64,000 nt of DNA from Ardenticatenaceae bacterium (lineage in GTDB: Bacteria > Chloroflexota > Anaerolineae > Promineifilales > Promineifilaceae), in contig JACKBT010000026.1 in NCBI GenBank assembly GCA_020634415.1, forward strand, positions 1-64,000, given 5' to 3'. Positions 57,161 to 64,000 of this stretch are shown in pieces (the stretch's first letter is position 1; the number at the start of each line of letters is the position of its first letter). Position numbers and translations under genes: made by a program. The notes below the pieces were generated by a model. The model made no database searches. It saw nothing but the letters and a program-made list of their open reading frames with translations, and had not been told where the DNA came from.

Positions 57161-58432
57161 ATGCGTTTGAATTGGGAACAGAAGCCACCGCGTGTGTTGT
57201 TGTTGACCTTTGTGGTGGCGGCTTGTCTTAAGCTGGTGGGGCTGCTGATGGCGATGCTGAGTTCGACAATTTTGGTGGGGGATTTGGGGTTGGCGCGGTG
57301 GTGGATGGCCTGGCTGACAACGGCCGTTCTGCTGCTTATCCTTTCACCCTGGCCCAACCGCTGGCCGCAGCGCCCCCAGTTGGCCCATGTGCAGTTGATG
57401 GCGGCTTTGGCGTTTGCTATTTTTGCTCCGCAGTTAGACCTGATCCAGAGCAGTTGGGCGCCGCTTTATGCTAATTATTTGCAGGAGTTGGGCTGGTATG
57501 CGGAGCAGGTGCAGGATATTCATGCGCTGGGTGCTTTGTTTGCGATGGTGCCGGTGGTGTTGGCGAGTTGGCAATACGGCCGTTTGGGGATGATTGCCAG
57601 CATGGGGTTGACGGGGCTGCTCTATATTTTGCTGCCTTTTTTTATTCCACCGGGCACGTTTACGCTGATTTTGTATGGGGTGCGTGGCTTTGTGTTGTTG
57701 GGGATGACCTTCATTCTGGCGCTGACGGTGGAGACGCTGGCGACGGCGCAAAAGCGGGAGCAGGCGGCTCTGGCGCAGGCCAATCAAAAGCTGGCCGAGC
57801 AGGCGGCGGTGATTGAGGAGTTGGCCATCAGCCAGGAGCGCAACCGGCTGGCACGGGAGCTGCATGATACGCTGGCTCATTCGCTGTCGGCAACGGCCGT
57901 GCAGTTGCAAGCCGTGCAAACGCTGCTGAAGGTGGAGCCGGAAGCGGCGGCAGCCGAGCTGCGATTAGCCCAGCAGCAGATTAAGGATGGGCTACAGGAG
58001 TCGCGCCGGGCTATTAAGGCTCTGCGGGCTTCGCCGTTGGAAGCGTTGGGGCTGGCGGCGGCATTGCGCCAACGGGCGGCGCAGTTGGCCGAGCGGGCGG
58101 GGCTGGTGGTGGGCTGCCAGGTTGATGAGCCATTGCCCGCGCTGCCTTTGCTGGCGGAGCAGACGATTTACCGCACGGCGGACGAGGCGCTGCTGAACGC
58201 GGAAAGACATGCCCAGGCAAGGGAAATTAGCCTCTCATTGCGCCATGAGCCAACGGGGGTGCGGCTGGTGGTGCAGGATGATGGGATTGGTTTTGCAGTG
58301 GGTGTGGTGGGGCAGAACGGCCGTTATGGGCTGGTGGGCATGAGGGAGCGGGCGGCGTTGATTGGGGCGCATCTCCAGATTGAATCGGTTTTAGGGCAGG
58401 GGACAACTGTCCAGCTAGATGTAGTTATGTAA
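57161..58432 (+). CDS. NarL-family sensor histidine kinase
   Basis: 423 residues with about six membrane helices in residues 10-200 and a short coiled linker (QANQKLAEQAAVIEELAISQ). The HisKA_3 box is NRLARELHDTLAHSLSA with phospho-acceptor His235. The ATPase domain has TADEALLNAERHAQA, DDGIGF and GLVGMRERAALIGAHL. It would autophosphorylate and act on the response regulator encoded eight bases downstream. TATAAT lies six bases before the ATG with no ribosome site, so the message is probably leaderless. The signal is unknown; the membrane part resembles no characterised sensor I know. Confidence 0.92.
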   Translation: MRLNWEQKPPRVLLLTFVVAACLKLVGLLMAMLSSTILVGDLGLARWWMAWLTTAVLLLILSPWPNRWPQRPQLAHVQLMAALAFAIFAPQLDLIQSSWAPLYANYLQELGWYAEQVQDIHALGALFAMVPVVLASWQYGRLGMIASMGLTGLLYILLPFFIPPGTFTLILYGVRGFVLLGMTFILALTVETLATAQKREQAALAQANQKLAEQAAVIEELAISQERNRLARELHDTLAHSLSATAVQLQAVQTLLKVEPEAAAAELRLAQQQIKDGLQESRRAIKALRASPLEALGLAAALRQRAAQLAERAGLVVGCQVDEPLPALPLLAEQTIYRTADEALLNAERHAQAREISLSLRHEPTGVRLVVQDDGIGFAVGVVGQNGRYGLVGMRERAALIGAHLQIESVLGQGTTVQLDVVM

Positions 58433-58440
58433 TTATTCTC

Positions 58441-59100
58441 ATGATTCGAGTTCTTATTTGTGATGACCAGGACATTGTGCGCAAGGGTTTGCAGATTATT
58501 TTGAGGCACAGTGAGGGGATTGAGGTGGTGGGAACGGCCGTTGATGGTGAAGATGCCGTGCAGCAGGCCGCTGTGCTGAAGCCGGATGTGGTGCTGATGG
58601 ATTTGAAGATGCCCAAGCTGAATGGCATTCATGCCACGCGGCGTATTGTGGCGGCTCTGCCGCAAACGAAGGTGGTGGTGCTGACGACGTATGATGGGGA
58701 TGATTGGGTGTTTGATGCGATTCGGGCGGGGGCTTCGGGTTATTTGTTGAAGGATAGTGACGGCGAGGAGATTGTAACGGCCGTGCGGGAAACGGCCGTG
58801 GGCAAGTCCCACCTCGACCCGCATATTGCCGGCAAAATCCTGCAAGAGTTCACACGGCTGGAGCGCACACCAGCCCCCAAAGCGGATGATCCGCTGCTGG
58901 AGGAGCTAACCGAGCGGGAGCTTTCCATTTTGCAGCGAATGGCCCAGGGCAAAAGCAATCAGGAGATTGCTGATGAGCTTTTTCTGGCGGCGGGTACGGT
59001 GAAAAATAATGTGAGTGCGATTTTGGGCAAGTTGCAGGTGAATGACCGCACGCAGGCGGTGATTCTGGCGCTGCGGCGGGGGATTGTGGATTTGGAGTGA
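58441..59100 (+). CDS. NarL/FixJ-family response regulator
   Basis: 219 residues. The receiver domain (1-120) begins MIRVLICDDQDIVRKGL and has the phospho-acceptor Asp54 in VVLMDLKMP and the conserved Lys in GYLLKDS. A LuxR-type helix-turn-helix (about 150-210) follows: LTERELSILQRMAQGKSNQE, IADELFLAAGTVKNNVSAIL. It is the partner of the kinase eight bases upstream and should activate or repress genes upon phosphorylation. Two palindrome copies lie 13 bases apart at about 58780-58800. Confidence 0.95.
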   Translation: MIRVLICDDQDIVRKGLQIILRHSEGIEVVGTAVDGEDAVQQAAVLKPDVVLMDLKMPKLNGIHATRRIVAALPQTKVVVLTTYDGDDWVFDAIRAGASGYLLKDSDGEEIVTAVRETAVGKSHLDPHIAGKILQEFTRLERTPAPKADDPLLEELTERELSILQRMAQGKSNQEIADELFLAAGTVKNNVSAILGKLQVNDRTQAVILALRRGIVDLE

Positions 59101-59180
59101 GGGTTGCCTCTAAAGTGGTTTTGACGCGCTATTGTTCTTATATTAGAATCGCATCATCTTGGTAGGTTAGACGGTGAGAC

Positions 59181-60023
59181 ATGGCAGCAGAGAAATTCGG
59201 CCGTTATGAAATAATTAAAGAGTTGGGACGCGGCGGCATGGCGGCCGTGTTTCTGGCACATGATCCGCTTATTAAACGGGATGTAGCCATTAAGGTTATG
59301 TCGGAAAAGATTAGTGAGGACCCGGCTTTTCAGGAGCGGTTCCGCCAAGAGGCGGAGGTGATTGCTTCGTTGGAGCATCCGGCCATCGTGCCTGTGTATG
59401 ATTTTGGCTACCATGATGACCGGGCTTTTTTGGTGATGCGCCATATGTCGGGTGGTTCGATGGAGGGGATGCTGGCTGATGGCCCCTTGAATTTGCGCCA
59501 AATTGCGCCCATTATCGAGCGTTCGGCGGAGGCGTTGGATGAGGCGCATCGGAAGGGCATTATTCATCGGGATGTGAAGCCGGCCAATATTCTGTTTAAT
59601 GCGCGGCGCGAGGCTATGATGGCTGATTTTGGGCTGGCGAAGGTGATGCGGGAGAATACGGGGCTGACGACGGATGGGGGTGTGGTGGGAACGGCCGATT
59701 ACATGGCCCCGGAACAGATTTTGGGTGATGCAGTAGACGGCCGTGTGGATGTGTATGGGTTGGGCATTGTGCTCTATCGGGCGTTGACGGGCGAACTGCC
59801 CTTCCACAAGGAAACGGTTATTGCTACGGCGATGGCCCATATTAGTGAGCCTGTGCCCCAGGTTCAAGATAGGCTGCCTGGTTCGCGGCAGCCCTGGGAT
59901 GCCATTTTACAAAAGGCACTGGCGAAAAAGCCGCGAGACCGTTACCCAACGGCGGGCGAAATGGCGCGGGAAATTACCAGTTTGCTGTCGGGGCGTTGGT
60001 ATTTGAATAAGTTGTTGGATTAG
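59181..60023 (+). CDS. Ser/Thr protein kinase (Hanks type), soluble
   Basis: 280 residues that consist of little more than a kinase domain. The Gly-rich loop is GRGGMA (16-21), the ATP Lys is Lys38 in VAIKV, the catalytic loop is HRDVKPAN (Asp131), DFG has Asp149, and APEQ follows. Unlike many bacterial PknB-type kinases it has no membrane helix or PASTA/sensor tail, ending about 20 residues after the domain. It lies just after the two-component pair but has its own 80-base leader. Targets unknown. Confidence 0.93.
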   Translation: MAAEKFGRYEIIKELGRGGMAAVFLAHDPLIKRDVAIKVMSEKISEDPAFQERFRQEAEVIASLEHPAIVPVYDFGYHDDRAFLVMRHMSGGSMEGMLADGPLNLRQIAPIIERSAEALDEAHRKGIIHRDVKPANILFNARREAMMADFGLAKVMRENTGLTTDGGVVGTADYMAPEQILGDAVDGRVDVYGLGIVLYRALTGELPFHKETVIATAMAHISEPVPQVQDRLPGSRQPWDAILQKALAKKPRDRYPTAGEMAREITSLLSGRWYLNKLLD

Positions 60024-60034
60024 GCTTACTATTT

Positions 60035-60108
60035 AAGGGGACTGGAGATTGGAGACTGGAGATTAAAAGTCTCCAGTCTCCAATCTCCAGTCTCCAATCT
60101 CCCCACTA
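60035..60108. repeat. GGAGACTGGAGATTGGAGA long hairpin repeat
   Basis: GGGGACTGGAGATTGGAGAC with its complement (GTCTCCAGTCTCCAATCTCC repeated twice) forms a long, nearly perfect stem between convergent genes. This is the best preserved copy of the dispersed family. Confidence 0.85.
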
Positions 60109-60504
60109 CGCCAAACCAAATGTTTCCGCCAGTTCCGGCTTGAGGAATTTTTCGATTTCGATGATGTAGCCACCGGGATCACGAATGAAGAAATATTCGA
60201 TTTGGATCTCATCGGATATGCCAAACTCACGCACAAATTCCACGTCCTGGCTTTTCAGGTAATCGTACCAGCCGCGCACGTCATTGCTGACGAGGGTGAG
60301 CATGACGGCACTGTTTTCCTGGACTTTGAGGGAGCCTCTAGTCTCGTCTACGAGGCCGACAAAGGCGTTGCCGCTGATGCGGTAGATTTTGGCCCACCCC
60401 TGATCTTCGGCGAGTTTGAAGCCCATGATTTTTTCGTAAAAGTGTTGGGCGGTGGACAGGTCTTTGTAATAGAGAAAGGTGATTTGGGAGGCAATTTTTA
60501 ACAT
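60106..60504 (-). CDS. VOC family (glyoxalase/bleomycin-resistance-like) protein
   Basis: 132 residues, a single VOC domain with two beta-alpha-beta-beta-beta units. The first strand and helix are ITFLYYKDLSTAQHFYEKIM, and the second unit ends YFFIRDPGGYIIEIEKFL with the Glu metal ligand position. It could be a dioxygenase, an isomerase or a binding protein; the family is too diverse to say. No clear ribosome site. Confidence 0.85.
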   Translation of the reverse strand: MLKIASQITFLYYKDLSTAQHFYEKIMGFKLAEDQGWAKIYRISGNAFVGLVDETRGSLKVQENSAVMLTLVSNDVRGWYDYLKSQDVEFVREFGISDEIQIEYFFIRDPGGYIIEIEKFLKPELAETFGLA

Positions 60505-60516
60505 ATTGAATGGGAG

Positions 60517-60545
60517 ACCTGACAGGTCTGCTAGACCTGTCAGGT
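60517..60545 (-). repeat. Perfect inverted repeat ACCTGACAGGTCT
   Basis: Two exact 13-base arms flank three bases, downstream of the metalloprotease gene and upstream of the VOC gene. There is no T-run. It may be an RNA 3'-end stem or a dispersed repeat. Confidence 0.6.
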
Positions 60546-60557
60546 GTTATTATTTGA

Positions 60558-62405
60558 TTATGGGGATAGGGTGAAATCGGCCGTTAATATGGCTGGGGCA
60601 CCGGTGTTGGCGAGGATAATCTCGAAACGGCCGTCTGCCGACAACGCATTCACCGGTACGCTGAGTGAACCACCCATAACATCCAAAGCCACTGTCGTCC
60701 AGGTGGCCCCATCATCCGTTGTGTAGCGCACGATGGCAGGCACATCGGGCAGGCCCCAGTTGAGGGTGATGGCTTCGGCGGTTTGGTTGAGGGAAACGGC
60801 CGTTTGGCGCAGGGTTTGGGGGGCGGTTAACGGCCGTTCGGCCAAAACTGCCCCATCTTCCACCAGCCGCAAACTGGCGACCGATTCCGCCGGCAGCGGC
60901 ACAGTCCCCACAACTGAACGGAATTGAATGCCATCCTCATGCACTTCGCGCACAGCAATCGGGTGGCTGGCAATCAGATCACCATTGCTGTCCAGCAGTT
61001 CCACCATCATACCACTGAGGAGAGCACGAGCACGGCCTGGAATGGCAAACGCATAAACAGGATCAACAGCCAGACCATTACTCGTGAAAGAAGCACGAAT
61101 GACAAGCTTTTCGGTTGGCTGTAGTTCCGTCTGCAACAAACCCTGAGCAAGTTGGTTGTTGTACAAAGCCGTATAAGTGTAGTCCGATACCCATTCCGGC
61201 GAACAGTAACTCATCATGTCTACATGGTCATCGGGCGTATAGAACGAGACAGTGCTGCCTTGAATATCTGTGCCATAACGGCCGATACTGGCCCCAGAGT
61301 ATGGGTAATTGGGGTCTACACCCGCAGCTCCACCACAGGGCGCGTGCTGCCGTCCCAGATTATGCCCAATTTCATGACCAGCCAAAATGCCGGTATCATC
61401 ATTGGCCCCCAAATTTAGCCCGATGGATTCGCGGTAGTTATGTCCTGGCGGGCTAATCCAACCAATGCCAGCCACGCCTCCATAAAACCATTGCTCCGAG
61501 CCATTTTTAATGGGGATGAGGCCATAATAAACAATGGGAGTTTCCTCAGGCAGCCCATCACTCAATTTGATCGTGAACATATCATCTAACAGATTTTCCC
61601 AATGAGTGAGATTGGTTTCCAGGTTGCCGATGAAGAGGTGCGACGGCCGAATATTGACATTGATAGATTCCATCGGATAAGCCCGCGCTATCCAATCGCT
61701 GATATTGTCCACAGCCTGTCCGGGATAATCACCAGGGTTGGTGGGGCCGGTATGCACGTAATCAATGGGAATGAGCCGAATTTGTAGATCGGGAATGTCG
61801 GTGAAGGTGACGGTGCGGCTGAACTGGTTGTTGTTTTCGTTGGCCTCAGGGTGGTCATTGCCTGGGTCTACTTTAGCCGTGAGCTTTACCTGACCAGATA
61901 ACCAGTTGCTAGGCAGGATGACGTTGTAGGTTGTGTTGTAGCTGCCATGTGAGGGTGAGGCGGGGACTTTGGTGGGGCCAGAGGCGTTGACAGTGCCCAG
62001 TGTGTTGCCATTGCGCACGGCCGTTATGGAAACCTGCACATTATTGGGCGAAGTACCAGCCAGAAGCTGGGCATAGATACGGGCCACGCCCGTCTTACCT
62101 GCCACCAACGGCACGGCATTATCATTCGTCTGCGATGCCTGGAAAATCTCAATATCCGTCACTGTAAAATCTAGCGTTGCCGGGATAGATGTCGCGGTGG
62201 GGGATGGGGTGGCTGTGGCGGTGGCGGTAGCCGTGGGGGTAGCCGTTGGCACGGGTTTTATCTGCCAGGGCATATACGCCATACAGTCACCCTCACACGC
62301 ACCGCCAGCCGGTGCGGCAATGGATGACCGGATACGCAACACTGCGACCAGAGCCGCAGTTGCCAGTAGGGCAAAGAATAAGACTGTTTTTACTTTTTGA
62401 TTCAT
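60558..62405 (-). CDS. Secreted metzincin metalloprotease with CARDB-like domain
   Basis: 615 residues from the ATG at 62405 (GAGGAAAA just upstream). A signal peptide or anchor lies at about 5-27, followed by a Thr/Ala linker and a CARDB-like beta domain (DFTVTDIEIFQASQTNDNAV, LTAKVDPGNDHPEANENNNQ). The catalytic region has the zinc motif HEIGHNLGRQH (His344, 348, 354) with a Met-turn in VDMMSYCSPEW, which makes it a metzincin. A C-terminal beta region follows. It is exported and probably degrades extracellular protein. It is separated from topA by a terminator. Confidence 0.88.
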   Translation of the reverse strand: MNQKVKTVLFFALLATAALVAVLRIRSSIAAPAGGACEGDCMAYMPWQIKPVPTATPTATATATATPSPTATSIPATLDFTVTDIEIFQASQTNDNAVPLVAGKTGVARIYAQLLAGTSPNNVQVSITAVRNGNTLGTVNASGPTKVPASPSHGSYNTTYNVILPSNWLSGQVKLTAKVDPGNDHPEANENNNQFSRTVTFTDIPDLQIRLIPIDYVHTGPTNPGDYPGQAVDNISDWIARAYPMESINVNIRPSHLFIGNLETNLTHWENLLDDMFTIKLSDGLPEETPIVYYGLIPIKNGSEQWFYGGVAGIGWISPPGHNYRESIGLNLGANDDTGILAGHEIGHNLGRQHAPCGGAAGVDPNYPYSGASIGRYGTDIQGSTVSFYTPDDHVDMMSYCSPEWVSDYTYTALYNNQLAQGLLQTELQPTEKLVIRASFTSNGLAVDPVYAFAIPGRARALLSGMMVELLDSNGDLIASHPIAVREVHEDGIQFRSVVGTVPLPAESVASLRLVEDGAVLAERPLTAPQTLRQTAVSLNQTAEAITLNWGLPDVPAIVRYTTDDGATWTTVALDVMGGSLSVPVNALSADGRFEIILANTGAPAILTADFTLSP

Positions 62406-62449
62406 CAATTTTCCTCTACAAAACGAATTTGTCGCTGTGACGACAAACT

Positions 62450-62496
62450 ACATAAAAAAGAAAAAGCACGATCCATATCTTATCATGACCGTGCTT
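62450..62496 (-). terminator. Intrinsic terminator of topA
   Basis: On the minus strand AAGCACGGTC (62496-62487) pairs with GATCGTGCTT (62473-62464), with one G-U, and is followed by TTTTTCTTTTTT. It lies about 40 bases after the topA stop. Confidence 0.85.
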
Positions 62497-62534
62497 CTCC
62501 GTCTTTATGAAGTTTGTCTCAGTTTAGAACATTC

Positions 62535-64000
62535 TTAGTCGGCGGCGGTTACAGCTTCTCGCTGTTTGATGGGCTGCCGTTCGCCACACTTTGTGCATTC
62601 GGCCGTTTGTTTGTCTACCTGTACCAAAAGGCCATTACACAGGCGGCAGGTTTGGGCTAACGGCCGTTTCCAACTCGTCCAATCACAATCGGGATAGTTG
62701 GCACAGCCATAAAAAACCTTGCCGCGCCGGGTGCGTTTTTCTACCAGTTCGCCCCCATCATTGGGGCACTTCACACCCAGTTTGTTTAGAACTTGCTCCG
62801 TGTGGCGGCATTTGGGGAAGGTGCTGCAGCCAATAAAACGGCCGTAACGCCCCTGGCGGTATACCAGCGGATTGCCACATTCCGGGCAGTCGCGCCCCAC
62901 AAACTCCACTTCCTTCGGCTCATTCAAATCTACTTTAGAGATTTTCTCATTGGCGATTTCCAGATTTTCGGCAAAACGGCCGTAAAAACTATCCACCACC
63001 GGCACCCAGGGAGTCCCTTCGGCAATCTCATCCAACGCCGCTTCCAACCGCGCCGTAAAGTCTACCGACAATACATCGGGGAAATATTCCACCAACAGAT
63101 CATTCACCACGCGGCCAATTTCCGTGGGATGCAGCCGTTTGTCCTTGCCCCGATCCACATACCCACGCTGCTGAATCGTGGAAATGATTGAAGCATAGGT
63201 ACTGGGACGACCCACCCCATTTTCTTCCAATGCCCTGACTAAGGTTGCTTCTGAATAGCGGGGAGGCGGCTGGGTGAAATGCTGTTCTGGCAGCAGACGC
63301 AGCAAATCCAGCTCCTCATCACTTTGCAAATCAGAGGGCACTTGCTCGTCACCTTCAGGCCGATCTTCGGGTTCGGTCTCCTCGTATAAGGCCAGGAAGC
63401 CGGTGAAACGCAGGGTTGAACCGGTGGCACGGAAGAGATACGGCCGTTTTTCCACCGCCACCTTCGCCTCACCCGCCCAAATATCCGCCGACACCGTATC
63501 ATAAACGGCCGGTGACATTTGGCTGGCAACAAACCGCTGCCAAATCAGCAAATAGAGCCGATATTGATCCCGCGAAAGGTACTGCTTTATCTGCTTGGGC
63601 GCACGCAAAGCCGATGTGGGGCGGATCGCCTCATGGGCCTCTTGGGCCGCTTTGGCCTTCGTCTTGTAAACAGGCGGTTTATCCGGCACATAGTCTGCCC
63701 CGAATTTTTCCGTCACATATTCACGTGCTTCGCGCTGCGCCTCGGTCGAAACATTTACACTGTCGGTACGCATGTAGGTAATCAAACCTACCGAGCCATC
63801 CTCCCCGCCAATATCCACACCTTCATACAACTGCTGGGCCACGCGCATGGTTTTGTTTGTGCCAAAGTTTAGCTTGCGCGAGGCTTCTTGCTGCAAGGTG
63901 CTGGTGGTAAATGGGGCCTGCGGGCGGCGGCTGCGCTTGCCCAAACGGACTTCGCCCACATGCCAGACGGCCGTTTCCAGGGCATCCACATGGGGCATAA
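62535..64000 (-). CDS. topA: DNA topoisomerase I, C-terminal part (partial)
   Basis: The last 488 codons of topA; the 5' end is beyond the window (an internal ATG at 63998 is not the start). The catalytic Tyr lies in LITYMRTDSVNVS, followed by EAHEAIRPTSA, RYSEATLVRALEENGVGRPSTYASI and other type IA motifs. At the C terminus are three Cys4 zinc ribbons (CPECGNPLVYRQGRYGRFIG; CPNDGGELVEKRT...CANYPDC; CRLCNGLLVQ...CTKC). The enzyme relaxes negative supercoils. The annotation is secure; only the N-terminal TOPRIM domain is not visible. Confidence 0.96.
   Translation of the reverse strand, partial: MPHVDALETAVWHVGEVRLGKRSRRPQAPFTTSTLQQEASRKLNFGTNKTMRVAQQLYEGVDIGGEDGSVGLITYMRTDSVNVSTEAQREAREYVTEKFGADYVPDKPPVYKTKAKAAQEAHEAIRPTSALRAPKQIKQYLSRDQYRLYLLIWQRFVASQMSPAVYDTVSADIWAGEAKVAVEKRPYLFRATGSTLRFTGFLALYEETEPEDRPEGDEQVPSDLQSDEELDLLRLLPEQHFTQPPPRYSEATLVRALEENGVGRPSTYASIISTIQQRGYVDRGKDKRLHPTEIGRVVNDLLVEYFPDVLSVDFTARLEAALDEIAEGTPWVPVVDSFYGRFAENLEIANEKISKVDLNEPKEVEFVGRDCPECGNPLVYRQGRYGRFIGCSTFPKCRHTEQVLNKLGVKCPNDGGELVEKRTRRGKVFYGCANYPDCDWTSWKRPLAQTCRLCNGLLVQVDKQTAECTKCGERQPIKQREAVTAAD

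Noticed and set aside
21781..60108. GGAGACTGG repeats as insertion sequences
   Set aside because: No transposase, no target duplications visible; they are short fold-back repeats.

Overview
The window looks like a chromosomal piece of a Chloroflexota bacterium (Anaerolineae or relatives; inferred). It carries a complete rRNA operon (16S, tRNA-Ile, tRNA-Ala, 23S, 5S) and single-copy housekeeping genes (obg end, nadD, rpsA, clpC, topA end). It also has many lipoproteins with Thr/Pro-rich linkers, very large hydrophobic glycosyltransferases, GAF histidine kinases, a bacterial Ser/Thr kinase and family-5 peptide ABC transporters. Nothing points to a plasmid or prophage; no integrase, transposase or CRISPR array was seen.

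Layout. 1-6 kb: obg end, nadD, a zinc-ribbon protein on the other strand, a GAF-GAF histidine kinase, then an S26-type Ser/His peptidase paired with a gingipain-like C25 peptidase. 6-11 kb: cold-shock protein, a 33-residue membrane peptide, methyltransferase, GNAT-VOC fusion, two MFS transporters and a thioesterase. 11-13 kb: a two-gene minus-strand operon of a thioredoxin-like protein and a UGSC-family protein whose in-frame UGA is best read as selenocysteine. 13.2-19.1 kb: rRNA operon on the minus strand with two tandem promoters, terminator-like hairpins inside the operon, and an AT-rich insertion in helix 45 of 23S rRNA. 19-23 kb: RtcB, acyl-CoA dehydrogenase, threonine dehydratase. 23-28.5 kb and 33-37 kb: envelope polysaccharide or glycosylation genes (three large membrane glycosyltransferase-like proteins, one O-antigen-ligase-like protein, a MazG-like protein). 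28.6-32.5 kb: ribosomal protein S1 and ClpC, then a LysM lipoprotein. 37.6-44.7 kb: a peptide/nickel-type ABC transporter operon (Tat lipoprotein, two permeases, fused double ATPase) followed by a CBS-ACT protein. 44.7-51.4 kb: a divergent pair sharing one palindromic -10 box, a methylaspartate-ammonia-lyase homologue without its catalytic residues, an ArsR-type regulator and a protein built of three repeated winged-helix units. 51.4-62.4 kb: lipoproteins, a lysyl-oxidase-like protein, a NarL-type two-component system, a Ser/Thr kinase and a secreted metzincin protease. 62.5-64 kb: C-terminal part of DNA topoisomerase I.

Three signals cut across the genes. First, the palindrome AACGGCCGTT (core CGGCCG, about 160 copies by eye count) is scattered through almost every protein gene in all frames, and very often marks a local switch from G-rich to C-rich sequence on the strand being read. 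Second, many genes have a TATAAT-like box 6-9 bases before the start codon and little or no Shine-Dalgarno sequence, suggesting widespread leaderless transcripts. Third, a GGAGACTGGAGATTGGAGA-type repeat family fills intergenic spaces and also sits in frame inside membrane-protein genes.
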